From Serratia odorifera (GTDB lineage: Bacteria > Pseudomonadota > Gammaproteobacteria > Enterobacterales > Enterobacteriaceae), in the NCBI RefSeq assembly GCF_900635445.1, contig NZ_LR134117.1:3720001-3784000 (forward strand): 64,000 bases of DNA, written 5' to 3'. The stretch's first letter is position 1. The number at the start of each line of letters is the position of its first letter. The notes under the pieces are model-generated. The model saw nothing but the letters and a program-made list of their open reading frames with translations. It was not told the DNA's origin and made no database searches. The position numbers and the translations under genes are program-made. Shown piece by piece: positions 36,886 through 44,724 of this stretch.

Positions 36886-37618
36886 TTTTTACCGGGGGCG
36901 GGTGGCTATCAACGTGCTGGCGAAGGACATTCCCAATGCGCTACAGGTACACCATGCCGCCGAAGGGCATGCGGCAGTGGGGGTAATCTCGGCGCAGTTC
37001 ACTGACGTTGAACAGGGCGTGGCGGAGGTGAAGCGCTGGATGGCGCATATCCCGGCGATTTCCGTTGGTCTGGGGGCCGGGTCGGCGGCACAGTTTTATA
37101 AGGCGGCCATGATTGCCGCAGCCACGGCGCCGGCACACGTCAACCAAACCTTCACCGGCTGTGGTTTTGCCGCTGGAGCACTGGCGGCGCGAGGCATCAG
37201 CAATACCTGCATTAATGCTCTGATCTCGCCAACCGGTACGCCAGGCAAGGTGATCATTTCCACCGGCGTTCACAGCAGCCAGGGCGAGCCTGCCGTGGTG
37301 AGCTGCGACAGCGCGGTGGCGATGATCCTAGACCTGGGAGGGCATGCGGCCAAGTTCTTCCCCATGGCAGGGTTATCGTCTTTGGCAGAACTACGCGCCT
37401 TGGCTGAAAGTTGCGTACGCCATGGCATGACCATGATCGAACCGACAGGCGGGATTGATACGCAAAACTTCCGGCCGATATTGGCAACCTGTCTTGATGC
37501 CGGAGTCGAAAAGGTGATGCCTCACGTTTACAGTTCGATCATCGATCCGCACAGCGGAGAAACCCGAACCGAAGAGGTGGCGTGGTTGCTGGACAGCATC
37601 AAGCAGATGCTGCGCTAA
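36872..37618 (+). CDS. dgaF: 2-dehydro-3-deoxy-phosphogluconate aldolase (DgaF)
   Basis: A 248-residue KDGP aldolase of the DgaF family. It cleaves the product of DgaE to pyruvate and glyceraldehyde-3-phosphate. Recognisable segments are FYRGRVAINVLAKDIPNA, HVNQTFTGCGFAAGALA, ISPTGTPGKVIISTG, HAAKFFPMAGLSSLAEL (with the likely catalytic Lys) and MIEPTGGIDTQNF. It catalyses the same reaction as Eda, encoded 7 kb upstream, but from a separate family branch. Last gene of the operon. Confidence 0.86.
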   Translation: MQQLDFYRGRVAINVLAKDIPNALQVHHAAEGHAAVGVISAQFTDVEQGVAEVKRWMAHIPAISVGLGAGSAAQFYKAAMIAAATAPAHVNQTFTGCGFAAGALAARGISNTCINALISPTGTPGKVIISTGVHSSQGEPAVVSCDSAVAMILDLGGHAAKFFPMAGLSSLAELRALAESCVRHGMTMIEPTGGIDTQNFRPILATCLDAGVEKVMPHVYSSIIDPHSGETRTEEVAWLLDSIKQMLR

Positions 37619-37672
37619 GGCTCGGGGTGCAGGCTGTCGCTGCAGTTGGCGATTGCCGAATGTATTGCAAGG

Positions 37673-37699
37673 CTCAGATGTAAATCTGAGTCTTTTTTT
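37673..37699 (+). terminator. Terminator of the dga operon
   Basis: CTCAGAT, loop GTAA and ATCTGAG are followed by TCTTTTTTT. It lies 55 bases after the dgaF stop. Confidence 0.85.
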
Positions 37700-37888
37700 A
37701 TTTTTGAAAACATTAACTTTCTTATTTATAAACTGTTTTTTTTATCTAAATGTCAAAATGTCGGTTTGATTTATTAATTTTGCTATGGTACAACTATTCA
37801 GGTTAAATAATTTACCTTGATGAGGATATTGGGCAAATCGCACGTGGTGTTACCCGTTAGTGTGCGGCTGAAGATAGAGAACAACATT
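37700..37888. other. AT-rich interval before the mdtJI leader
   Basis: Strongly A/T-rich with long T and A runs and no gene. The promoter of the mdtJI transcript probably lies near its right end. The sequence GCTATGGTACAACT near 37780 could supply a -10, but no firm call is possible. Confidence 0.4.
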
Positions 37889-37987
37889 ATGATGATACTT
37901 AATCGAACCACCCTAAAAACTTCTCCTTGTCAGCTTTTCCTGTCTGCCATTCTTGCCAGTGAACATCACTGGTGTAGCGAGCTATAG
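37889..37987 (+). CDS. Leader ORF 1 upstream of mdtJI (32 codons)
   Basis: ATG-ATG start then ILNRTTLKTSPCQLFL and a Cys/His/Trp-rich end (EHHWCSEL). It lies about 190 bases before mdtJ, in the same direction, with AGAGA 8 bases upstream of the start. Polyamine export and synthesis genes in enterobacteria are known to be controlled by short upstream ORFs (speFL for speF). I recall a report of one named mdtU ahead of E. coli mdtJI but cannot compare sequences here. It may be that regulatory peptide or a chance ORF. Confidence 0.4.
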   Translation: MMILNRTTLKTSPCQLFLSAILASEHHWCSEL

Positions 37988-38038
37988 CGCCTTTCTCCCT
38001 TAACCGGTACCGCTGACGTGGCAACCTGTCACACGTCA

Positions 38039-38128
38039 ATGGGCATGGCCGGGCAAACCATTTTATTACGTTTGGGTCAGTTTATCCCCAGGGATCTCTG
38101 CGTGCCTTGTGCCGCTTGTACGAGATAA
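38039..38128 (+). CDS. Leader ORF 2 upstream of mdtJI (29 codons)
   Basis: A second short ORF in the mdtJI leader, MGMAGQTILLRLGQFIPRDL followed by a Cys-rich end (CVPCAACTR). It stops 52 bases before the mdtJ ATG. No strong ribosome site is seen. Its C-terminal Pro-Arg-Asp and three Cys are unusual. As with leader ORF 1, a role as a polyamine-sensing arrest peptide is possible but unproven, and only one of the two need be real. Confidence 0.35.
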   Translation: MGMAGQTILLRLGQFIPRDLCVPCAACTR

Positions 38129-38180
38129 ATCGGGATAAATACGCCTTTGCGTGCGTTATTCGCCGTTTGGGAGATTTTTT

Positions 38181-38549
38181 ATGATTTATTGGATTTTTTT
38201 AGGCATGGCCATTGTGGCTGAAATCATTGGTACGCTGTCGATGAAATATGCCAGTGTAACCGACAGTATCACCGGTCACCTGGTGATGTATGTGATGATC
38301 ACCACCTCATATGTGCTGCTGTCATTAGCCATCAAGCGGGTGGCGCTGGGCGTGGCCTATGCGCTGTGGGAAGGCATTGGCATCCTGTTTATTACCCTGT
38401 TCAGCGTTATGTGGTTCGATGAGCCGATCTCTGCACTGAAGGTGGCAGGGCTGGCGATACTGATTGTCGGCATTCTGCTGGTAAAGTCAGGTACCCGCAA
38501 GGCGACTGACTCGGCGAACGCGCGAGGTGACCATCATGCAACAGCTTGA
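38181..38549 (+). CDS. mdtJ: Spermidine export protein MdtJ (SMR family)
   Basis: A 122-residue four-helix small multidrug resistance protein that works as a heteromer with MdtI to export spermidine. The SMR glutamate is in MAIVAEIIGTLSMKYA. The segment RVALGVAYALWEGIGILFI is the second signature and carries the extra Glu seen in MdtJ. The start ATG 38181 follows GGGAG. The 3' end overlaps mdtI by 14 bases, as in E. coli. Confidence 0.93.
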   Translation: MIYWIFLGMAIVAEIIGTLSMKYASVTDSITGHLVMYVMITTSYVLLSLAIKRVALGVAYALWEGIGILFITLFSVMWFDEPISALKVAGLAILIVGILLVKSGTRKATDSANARGDHHATA

Positions 38550-38865
38550 GTGGTATCACATTGGATTCCTGGCGTTGGCCATCGTGCTGGAAATTGTCGC
38601 CAATATCTTCCTGAAAATGTCTGACGGTTTTCGTAAAATCTGGCTGGGACTGCTGTCATTGCTGTCGGTGTTAGGGGCGTTTAGCGCGCTGGCGCAGGCG
38701 GTGAAAGGTATCGATCTGTCGGTGGCCTATGCGCTGTGGGGTGGCTTTGGTATCGCCGCGACGATCGCCGCCGGCTGGATCCTGTTTGGTCAACGGCTGA
38801 ATGCCAAGGGCTGGTTTGGCCTGGCGCTGTTGCTGGCCGGCATGGTGATTATCAAACTGGCATGA
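38536..38865 (+). CDS. mdtI: Spermidine export protein MdtI (SMR family)
   Basis: The 109-residue partner of MdtJ. Its four helices include IVLEIVANIFLKMSDGFRK, with the membrane Glu, and GIDLSVAYALWGGFGIAAT. ATG 38536 is preferred to the GTG three codons earlier because a CGAGG site precedes it and the protein then begins MQQLEWYHIGFLALA like other MdtI proteins. It is co-translated with mdtJ. Confidence 0.93.
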   Translation: MQQLEWYHIGFLALAIVLEIVANIFLKMSDGFRKIWLGLLSLLSVLGAFSALAQAVKGIDLSVAYALWGGFGIAATIAAGWILFGQRLNAKGWFGLALLLAGMVIIKLA

Positions 38866-38895
38866 TAAAAGCGCCACCAGGGCGCTGTAATATGG

Positions 38896-38928
38896 CCGCG
38901 GACGGGGGATGCTGTCCGCGGTTTTTTT
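38896..38928 (+). terminator. Terminator after mdtJI
   Basis: CCGCGGAC (38896-38903) pairs with GTCCGCGG (38914-38921), followed by seven T. The T-tract runs into the stop codon of the convergent yoaB. Confidence 0.9.
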
Positions 38929-39271
38929 ATTGGGCCGCAATGATTTTGATTTCAACCCTGTACTTCGGGTTCATTAATTTGGCTTGCACCGTGCAGCGAA
39001 CCGGGGCGCTGCCGGGAACCACCCAGGCATCCCACGCCGCGTTCATGGCGGCAAAGTCGGCGCCGTCAGCCAGGAAAATGGTGGCGTCGAGAATGCGGCT
39101 TTTGTCGGAACCGACGCGGGCCAGCAGCACGTCTATTGCCGCCAGCGCATTGGCGGTCTGCGCCGTGGCGTCGTCGTCCAGATTCTCCGGTACGCTGGTG
39201 TAATAGACGGTGCCGTTGTGGATGACCGCTTCCGACCAGCGCTGTTCAGGATCAATTCGTTCAATATTCAT
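38927..39271 (-). CDS. yoaB: RidA/YjgF-family protein YoaB
   Basis: A 114-residue Rid-family protein, a trimeric fold that in RidA hydrolyses reactive enamine/imine intermediates. It matches E. coli YoaB (RWSEAVIHNGTVYYTSVPEN, ILDATIFLADGADFAAMNAA, CTVQAKLMNPKYRVEIKI). The Arg preceding CTVQA fits the RidA anion-binding position. It is divergent from yoaA, as in E. coli. Confidence 0.92.
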   Translation of the reverse strand: MNIERIDPEQRWSEAVIHNGTVYYTSVPENLDDDATAQTANALAAIDVLLARVGSDKSRILDATIFLADGADFAAMNAAWDAWVVPGSAPVRCTVQAKLMNPKYRVEIKIIAAQ

Positions 39272-39352
39272 TCGGTTATCTCCATATCATCATCGCGCCT
39301 AGGGTAACACAGCGCGGCGCGGGTTGCTGCACCCTGCACGGCGGCGCCGAAT

Positions 39353-39368
39353 GTGTATATAATCACAG
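39353..39368. promoter_or_regulatory. LexA-like site upstream of yoaA
   Basis: GTGTATATAATCACAG is one base from the LexA pattern CTG-N10-CAG, with the typical AT-alternating centre. It also contains TATAAT as a possible -10 and lies 27 bases before the yoaA start. E. coli yoaA is, as I recall, a LexA-regulon gene. Confidence 0.55.
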
Positions 39369-39394
39369 TTGAATTTTCCCGGCAGAGAGATAGC

Positions 39395-41296
39395 GTGGCA
39401 GACGATTTCGCAACAGACGGCGCCCTGGCGCAGGCAATCAGCGGCTTTAAACCGCGTGAAGCGCAGCGGCTGATGGCCGAAGCGGTTACCGAAGCGATTA
39501 CATTCAAGCAGGAACTGGTGGTGGAGGCGGGCACCGGCACCGGTAAAACCTTCGCGTATCTGGCACCGGCGCTGCGCGCCAAGCGCAAAGTGATCATTTC
39601 TACCGGTTCCAAAGCGTTACAGGATCAGCTGTATACACGTGATTTACCCACCATGGCCAAGGCGCTAAAATTCAAAGGCAAGCTGGCGCTGTTGAAAGGG
39701 CGCTCCAACTATTTGTGCCTGGAGCGGCTGGAGCAGCAGTCGATGGCCGGCGGAGAGCTGGCCGGTCAGACGTTGATTGACCTGGTGCGGTTGCGCGGCT
39801 GGTCTTCGCAAACGGTAGAAGGCGATATCAGCACCTGCAGCGACGTGGCGGAAGACAGTTTTGTCTGGCCGCTGGTGACCAGCACCAACGACAACTGCCT
39901 GGGCAGCGACTGCCCGCTGTACAAAGACTGCTTCGTGGTCAAGGCACGCCGCCGGGCGATGGATGCCGACGTGGTGGTGGTCAATCATCATCTTTTTCTG
40001 GCCGACATGGTGGTAAAGGAAAGCGGCTTTGCGGAACTGATCCCCGAAGCGGAAGTGATGATTTTCGATGAGGCCCATCAGATCCCGGACATTGCCAGCC
40101 AATATTTCGGCAAGCAGCTCACCAGTCGTCAGTTAATGGATTTAGCCAAAGACATTACTATCGCTTATCGCACTGAGGTACGCGATTCGGCCCAATTGCA
40201 AAAAAGCGCCGACCGCCTGAACCAGAGTACCCAGGATTTCCGCTTGGCGCTGGGGGAACCGGGTTTTCGCGGCAATCTGCGTGAGGTATTGAACCAGCCC
40301 AACGTGCAGCGCGCCTTGGTACTGCTCGATGATGCGCTGGAGCTGTGCTATGACGTGGTCAAACTGTCCCTTGGCCGCTCGGCGCTGTTGGACGCGGCGT
40401 TCGAACGTGCCACCCAATACCGGGCTCGCCTCAAGCGCTTGAAAAATGTCGACGAACCGGGCTTCAGTTATTGGTATGAATGTAATTCGCGTCATTTTGT
40501 TTTGGCGTTGACGCCGCTGACGGTCGCCGAACGCTTTCGCGAATTGCTGGACGACAAGCCGGGGACCTGGATTTTTACCTCGGCCACGCTGTCGGTAAAC
40601 GAACAGATGAGCCACTTTACCGATCGGCTTGGCTTGAACAAGGCCAAAACGCTGCTGTTGCCCAGCCCGTTTGATTATGCCAATCAGGCGTTGCTGTGTG
40701 TGCCGCGCAATCTGCCTTCGCCCAATCAGCCCGGCGGGGCGCGTCAGTTGGCGCGTATGCTGCGGCCGATGATTGAAGCCAACCAGGGGCGATGCTTCTT
40801 TTTATGCACCTCGCACCAGATGATGCGCGAACTGGCCGAAGAGTTTCGCGCCACGATGACGCTGCCGGTATTGCTGCAGGGTGAAACCAGCAAGGGCCAA
40901 TTACTGGCGCAGTTTGTCGAGGCCGGCAATGCGCTATTGGTGGCGACCAGCAGTTTCTGGGAAGGGGTTGACGTGCGCGGTGATGCGCTGTCGTGCGTGA
41001 TTATCGATAAACTGCCGTTTACCTCGCCGGACGATCCATTGCTCAAGGCGCGTATCGAGGATTGTCGCCTGCGCGGCGGCGATCCATTCAATGACGTACA
41101 GTTGCCGGATGCGGTGATTACCCTCAAGCAGGGCGTTGGCCGTTTGATCCGCGACACCGACGATCGTGGTGTGTTGGTGATTTGCGACAACCGTCTGGTG
41201 ATGCGCCCGTACGGCGAGGTATTTCTCAACAGTTTGCCGCCAACGCCGCGCACCCGCGATCTGGCGCAGGCTATCGCCTTCCTCAAGGCGCAATAG
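39395..41296 (+). CDS. yoaA: DinG-family DNA helicase YoaA
   Basis: A 633-residue superfamily 2 (XPD/DinG-like) iron-sulfur helicase. In E. coli YoaA pairs with the polymerase subunit HolC to repair stalled forks. Walker A is EAGTGTGKT (residues 44-52, Lys51). The Fe-S cysteines lie in TCSDVAED and NCLGSDCPLYKDC. DEAH is in MIFDEAHQIPD, and motif VI is LKQGVGRLIRDTDDRG. The start is GTG 39395 (then ADDFATDG), preceded by GAGAG. Intact. It is divergent from yoaB and followed closely by tsaB. Confidence 0.93.
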   Translation: MADDFATDGALAQAISGFKPREAQRLMAEAVTEAITFKQELVVEAGTGTGKTFAYLAPALRAKRKVIISTGSKALQDQLYTRDLPTMAKALKFKGKLALLKGRSNYLCLERLEQQSMAGGELAGQTLIDLVRLRGWSSQTVEGDISTCSDVAEDSFVWPLVTSTNDNCLGSDCPLYKDCFVVKARRRAMDADVVVVNHHLFLADMVVKESGFAELIPEAEVMIFDEAHQIPDIASQYFGKQLTSRQLMDLAKDITIAYRTEVRDSAQLQKSADRLNQSTQDFRLALGEPGFRGNLREVLNQPNVQRALVLLDDALELCYDVVKLSLGRSALLDAAFERATQYRARLKRLKNVDEPGFSYWYECNSRHFVLALTPLTVAERFRELLDDKPGTWIFTSATLSVNEQMSHFTDRLGLNKAKTLLLPSPFDYANQALLCVPRNLPSPNQPGGARQLARMLRPMIEANQGRCFFLCTSHQMMRELAEEFRATMTLPVLLQGETSKGQLLAQFVEAGNALLVATSSFWEGVDVRGDALSCVIIDKLPFTSPDDPLLKARIEDCRLRGGDPFNDVQLPDAVITLKQGVGRLIRDTDDRGVLVICDNRLVMRPYGEVFLNSLPPTPRTRDLAQAIAFLKAQ

Positions 41297-41354
41297 TCGT
41301 GACTTTTGTGCTGTGCTACAATGCGCGCCCTGTTTTCTCCCGCCTGAGGTTGGC

Positions 41355-42056
41355 ATGTCCCCGCGAATTTTAGCGATTGATACGGCGACGGAAGCCTGTT
41401 CCGTCGCCCTGTGGAATCAAGGTGAAACCCACGCCTTGTTCGAACTCTGCCCACGCGAGCATACGCAACGCATATTACCGCTGGTACAACAGATATTGGC
41501 GCAATCCGGTTTGGCGCTGTCCCAGCTTGATGCGCTGGCCTTTGGCCGTGGCCCTGGTAGCTTCACCGGCGTGCGTATCGGCATTGGCATCGCGCAAGGG
41601 CTGGCATTGGGCGCCGATCTGCCGATGCTTGGCATTTCGACCTTGCAAACCATGGCGCAGGGTGCCTGGCGCATGACCGGCGCCGAGCGCGTGCTGGCGG
41701 CGATCGACGCTCGGATGGGCGAGGTGTATTGGGGCGGTTTTGAACGCCAACCCGATGGCAGCTGGCATGACAGCCAGCCCGAAGCGGTGCTGTCGCCGCA
41801 GCAGGTGCTGGAACGTGCACAACGGCTGCAAGGGGAGTGGGCGCAGGTCGGCACCGGCTGGCAAACCTATCCCGATCTGCTGGCCGGCACGCCAGTTACG
41901 CTGCGCGACGGGCAAATGCTATTGCCGCAGGCCGAAGACATGTTACCGCTGGCGCTGCTTGCCTGGCAGCAGGGGCTGGCGTGCAGCGTGGAAAACGCCG
42001 AGCCGACCTATTTGCGTAATGAAGTGACATGGAAAAAACTACCGGGCCGTGAATAA
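41355..42056 (+). CDS. tsaB: tRNA t6A biosynthesis protein TsaB (YeaZ)
   Basis: A 233-residue ASKHA-fold protein that scaffolds the TsaB-TsaD-TsaE complex making threonylcarbamoyladenosine at tRNA position 37. The N-terminus MSPRILAIDTATEACSVALW and the segment FGRGPGSFTGVRIGIGIAQG are diagnostic. It is essential in E. coli. ATG 41355 follows TGAGGT. Order yoaA-tsaB-yeaY-fadD-rnd is conserved. Confidence 0.94.
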   Translation: MSPRILAIDTATEACSVALWNQGETHALFELCPREHTQRILPLVQQILAQSGLALSQLDALAFGRGPGSFTGVRIGIGIAQGLALGADLPMLGISTLQTMAQGAWRMTGAERVLAAIDARMGEVYWGGFERQPDGSWHDSQPEAVLSPQQVLERAQRLQGEWAQVGTGWQTYPDLLAGTPVTLRDGQMLLPQAEDMLPLALLAWQQGLACSVENAEPTYLRNEVTWKKLPGRE

Positions 42057-42155
42057 TTGCCTGTTATTGCGCCAACCTTGAATCAAGGATGAAATTGTCT
42101 GCAACTTGCTGCCAAAAGCGCAGTCGAAGTTACAGAAATTTCAGGAGATTGCGAC

Positions 42156-42746
42156 ATGATAATCCGTACTGCTACCAATAAACTGTCGCTGCTGGCCATG
42201 GCCTGCGGCGCGCTGCTGTTATCCGGCTGTGTAACGGTTCCGGATGCGATCAAGGGGAGCTCGCCGACGCCGGTGACGGATTTGGCATCGGTGCAAAACG
42301 CACCAAGCCTGTTTACCGGTGCTGAAGCGCGTTTTGGCGGTAACGTCATCAGCGTGCACAACGAGCAGGGCAAAACGGTGCTGGAGATTGCGGCGGTACC
42401 TCTGGACAACGGCGCTCGACCGACGTTGGGCGAACCTTCTCAGGGGCGGCTGCTGGCAACGGTGAACGGTTTCCTGGAGCCGACGGATTTCAAAGGGCAA
42501 CTGGTCACCGTGGTTGGGCCGATTACCGGTGTGCGCCCCGGAAAAATTGGCGCCACGCCGTATAAATTCATTACCATGAATGCCAGCGGTTACAAACGCT
42601 GGCACCTGACGCAGCAGATCGTCATGCCGCCGGCGCCGATGGGGCCATGGGGATGGCGTAGCGGGCCGTGGGGACCGGGTTGGGGCGCAGGCTATGGCTG
42701 GTACAATCCAGGGCCAGCACAGGTGCAGACTATCGTTACCGAGTAA
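42156..42746 (+). CDS. yeaY: Slp-family outer-membrane lipoprotein YeaY
   Basis: A 196-residue lipoprotein. The signal peptide ends in the lipobox LLSGC (Cys25), with Val at +2, which favours the outer membrane. The body matches the Slp domain (PDAIKGSSPTPVTDLASV, FGGNVISVHNEQGKTVLEI). The C-terminal part is rich in Pro, Gly and Trp (PMGPWGWRSGPWGPGWGAGY), which looks like a disordered or surface tail. The function is unknown. Expression in E. coli relatives is stress-linked. Confidence 0.9.
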   Translation: MIIRTATNKLSLLAMACGALLLSGCVTVPDAIKGSSPTPVTDLASVQNAPSLFTGAEARFGGNVISVHNEQGKTVLEIAAVPLDNGARPTLGEPSQGRLLATVNGFLEPTDFKGQLVTVVGPITGVRPGKIGATPYKFITMNASGYKRWHLTQQIVMPPAPMGPWGWRSGPWGPGWGAGYGWYNPGPAQVQTIVTE

Positions 42747-42773
42747 GTTACGCGAAGATTTTTATTGTGATGA

Positions 42774-42801
42774 GGGCGGCTTAGATGCCGCCCTTTTCTT
42801 T
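42774..42801 (+). terminator. Terminator after yeaY
   Basis: GGGCGGC, loop TTAGAT and GCCGCCC are followed by TTTTCTTTT. Confidence 0.88.
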
Positions 42802-42864
42802 TGGCACCAGGATCCGCCGGCAATTAGTGACCTACATCGCAACCTGAATATTGTTTAAAACGCA

Positions 42865-42881
42865 AACTGGTACGCTGAGTT
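42865..42881. promoter_or_regulatory. FadR operator upstream of fadD
   Basis: AACTGGTACGCTGAGTT closely resembles the FadR site in the E. coli fadD promoter (core TGGTNNNANNNGTT) and lies 74 bases before the fadD start. FadR, encoded 12 kb away, should repress fadD until acyl-CoA binds it. A weak CRP-like sequence (GTGACCTACATCGCA, 42827-42841) lies just upstream. Confidence 0.65.
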
Positions 42882-42954
42882 AAAATATTGTTAAAGTTCG
42901 GCTGCGTGTTTGGGGGCTGCGATGATTATTAGTAATGATTTCAGGAGTAATACC

Positions 42955-44643
42955 TTGGACAAGGTCTGGTTAAAACGTTACCCGGCAGATGTTCCGGCAG
43001 AAATCGACGCCGATCGCCATTCGTCTTTGGTTGAAATGTTCGAAAGCGCGGCGCTGCGCTACGCAGATCAGCCAGCCTTTATCAACATGGGCGAGGTCAT
43101 GACTTTCCGCAAGCTGGAAGAGCGCAGCCGGGCTTTCGCCGCCTATTTGCAAAATGAACTCGGTTTGCAGAAGGGCGACCGTGTGGCGTTGATGATGCCC
43201 AACCTGTTGCAATACCCGATTGCGCTGTTTGGCGTCTTGCGCGCCGGCATGGTGGTGGTCAACGTCAATCCGCTTTATACGCCGCGCGAGTTGGAACACC
43301 AGTTGAACGACAGCGGGGCGGCGGCGATCGTCATCGTATCCAACTTTGCCCATACGCTGGAAAAAGTGGTATTCAAAACCCAGATCAAGCACGTAATCCT
43401 GACGCGGATGGGCGATCAGCTTTCCGCCGCCAAAGGCACGCTGGTCAATTTTGTGGTGAAGTACATCAAACGGTTGGTGCCCAAGTATCACCTGCCGGAT
43501 GCCATCTCGTTTCGCGCCGCGCTGCAACGCGGTCGCCGGCTGCAATATGTAAAACCGGACATCATTAATTCCGATCTGGCGTTCTTGCAATACACCGGTG
43601 GCACCACCGGGGTTGCCAAGGGCGCGATGCTGACCCACCGCAACATGCAGGCCAATCTGGAGCAGGCCAAGGCGGCCTATGCGCCGCTGTTCCGTGACGG
43701 TCAGGAGCTGGTGGTGACGGCGTTACCGCTGTATCACATTTTTGCACTAACGGTGAACTGCCTGTTATTCATCGATCTGGGTGGTCGCAACCTGCTGATC
43801 ACCAACCCGCGTGATATTCCCGGTCTGGTAAAAGAACTGGCCAAATACCCGTTCACCGCCATGAGTGGGGTAAATACCTTGTTTAATGCGCTGCTGAATA
43901 ACGACGACTTCCACAAACTCGATTTCTCGACCCTGCGTTTCTCGGTCGGCGGCGGCATGTCGGTGCAGAAATCGGTGGCGGACAAATGGGAAAAAACCAC
44001 CGGCAAACATTTGCTGGAAGGCTATGGCCTGACCGAGTGCGCGCCGCTGGTGGCTGGCAACCCCTACGATCTGAAACATTACAGCGGCAGCATCGGTTTG
44101 CCAGTGCCGTCGACCGACGTGCGCCTGGTGGATGAGCACGGCAATGATGTTGCGCCGGGCGAACCGGGTGAACTGTGGGTCAAAGGGCCGCAAGTTATGT
44201 TAGGCTATTGGCAGCGCCCGGAAGCAACGGATGAAGTGTTGAAGGACGGTTGGCTGGCGACCGGCGATATCGTTACGGTCGATAATGACGGGTTTATCCG
44301 CATTGTCGATCGCAAGAAGGACATGATCCTGGTGTCAGGCTTCAACGTATATCCGAACGAAATCGAAGAGGTGGTCAGTCAGCATGCCAAAGTGCTGGAG
44401 TGCGCGGCGATTGGCGTGCCGAGCGACGTTTCCGGTGAGGCGGTGAAGGTGTGCGTAGTGAAGAAGGATGCCTCACTGACCGCTGATGAGCTGCTGACGC
44501 ATTGCCGTCGGCATCTGACCGGGTATAAAGTGCCTAAAATTGTTGAGTTCCGCGACGAATTGCCAAAGTCCAACGTTGGCAAGATCTTGCGGCGAGAACT
44601 GCGTGACGAGCAGAACAAGCCAAAGGCCGCTGATGCCGCCTGA
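42955..44643 (+). CDS. fadD: Long-chain acyl-CoA synthetase FadD
   Basis: A 562-residue AMP-forming ligase at the inner membrane that activates exogenous fatty acids for beta-oxidation. The ATP/AMP motif YTGGTTGVAKG spans residues 213-223, the FACS signature lies in DGWLATGDIV, and the C-terminal lysine is in KSNVGKILRRELRDE. I use TTG 42955 (then DKVWLKRYPADVP), 8 bases after AGGAG, matching E. coli length and its known non-ATG start. ATG codons further up lie in the leader. Confidence 0.94.
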   Translation: MDKVWLKRYPADVPAEIDADRHSSLVEMFESAALRYADQPAFINMGEVMTFRKLEERSRAFAAYLQNELGLQKGDRVALMMPNLLQYPIALFGVLRAGMVVVNVNPLYTPRELEHQLNDSGAAAIVIVSNFAHTLEKVVFKTQIKHVILTRMGDQLSAAKGTLVNFVVKYIKRLVPKYHLPDAISFRAALQRGRRLQYVKPDIINSDLAFLQYTGGTTGVAKGAMLTHRNMQANLEQAKAAYAPLFRDGQELVVTALPLYHIFALTVNCLLFIDLGGRNLLITNPRDIPGLVKELAKYPFTAMSGVNTLFNALLNNDDFHKLDFSTLRFSVGGGMSVQKSVADKWEKTTGKHLLEGYGLTECAPLVAGNPYDLKHYSGSIGLPVPSTDVRLVDEHGNDVAPGEPGELWVKGPQVMLGYWQRPEATDEVLKDGWLATGDIVTVDNDGFIRIVDRKKDMILVSGFNVYPNEIEEVVSQHAKVLECAAIGVPSDVSGEAVKVCVVKKDASLTADELLTHCRRHLTGYKVPKIVEFRDELPKSNVGKILRRELRDEQNKPKAADAA

Positions 44644-44665
44644 CGCCTTGCTTGTCCCTTTGCAT

Positions 44666-44695
44666 CAACAACGCCGGTGAATGCCGGCGTTGTTG
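44666..44695 (+). terminator. Long perfect hairpin after fadD
   Basis: CAACAACGCCGG pairs perfectly with CCGGCGTTGTTG around TGAATG, then TGTTTG. The stem is 12 bp but the T-tract is poor. It lies between fadD and rnd, so it may end fadD transcripts or stabilise their 3' ends. Confidence 0.6.
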
Positions 44696-44724
44696 TGTTT
44701 GAACCGAAATAAGAGAATGATGTT

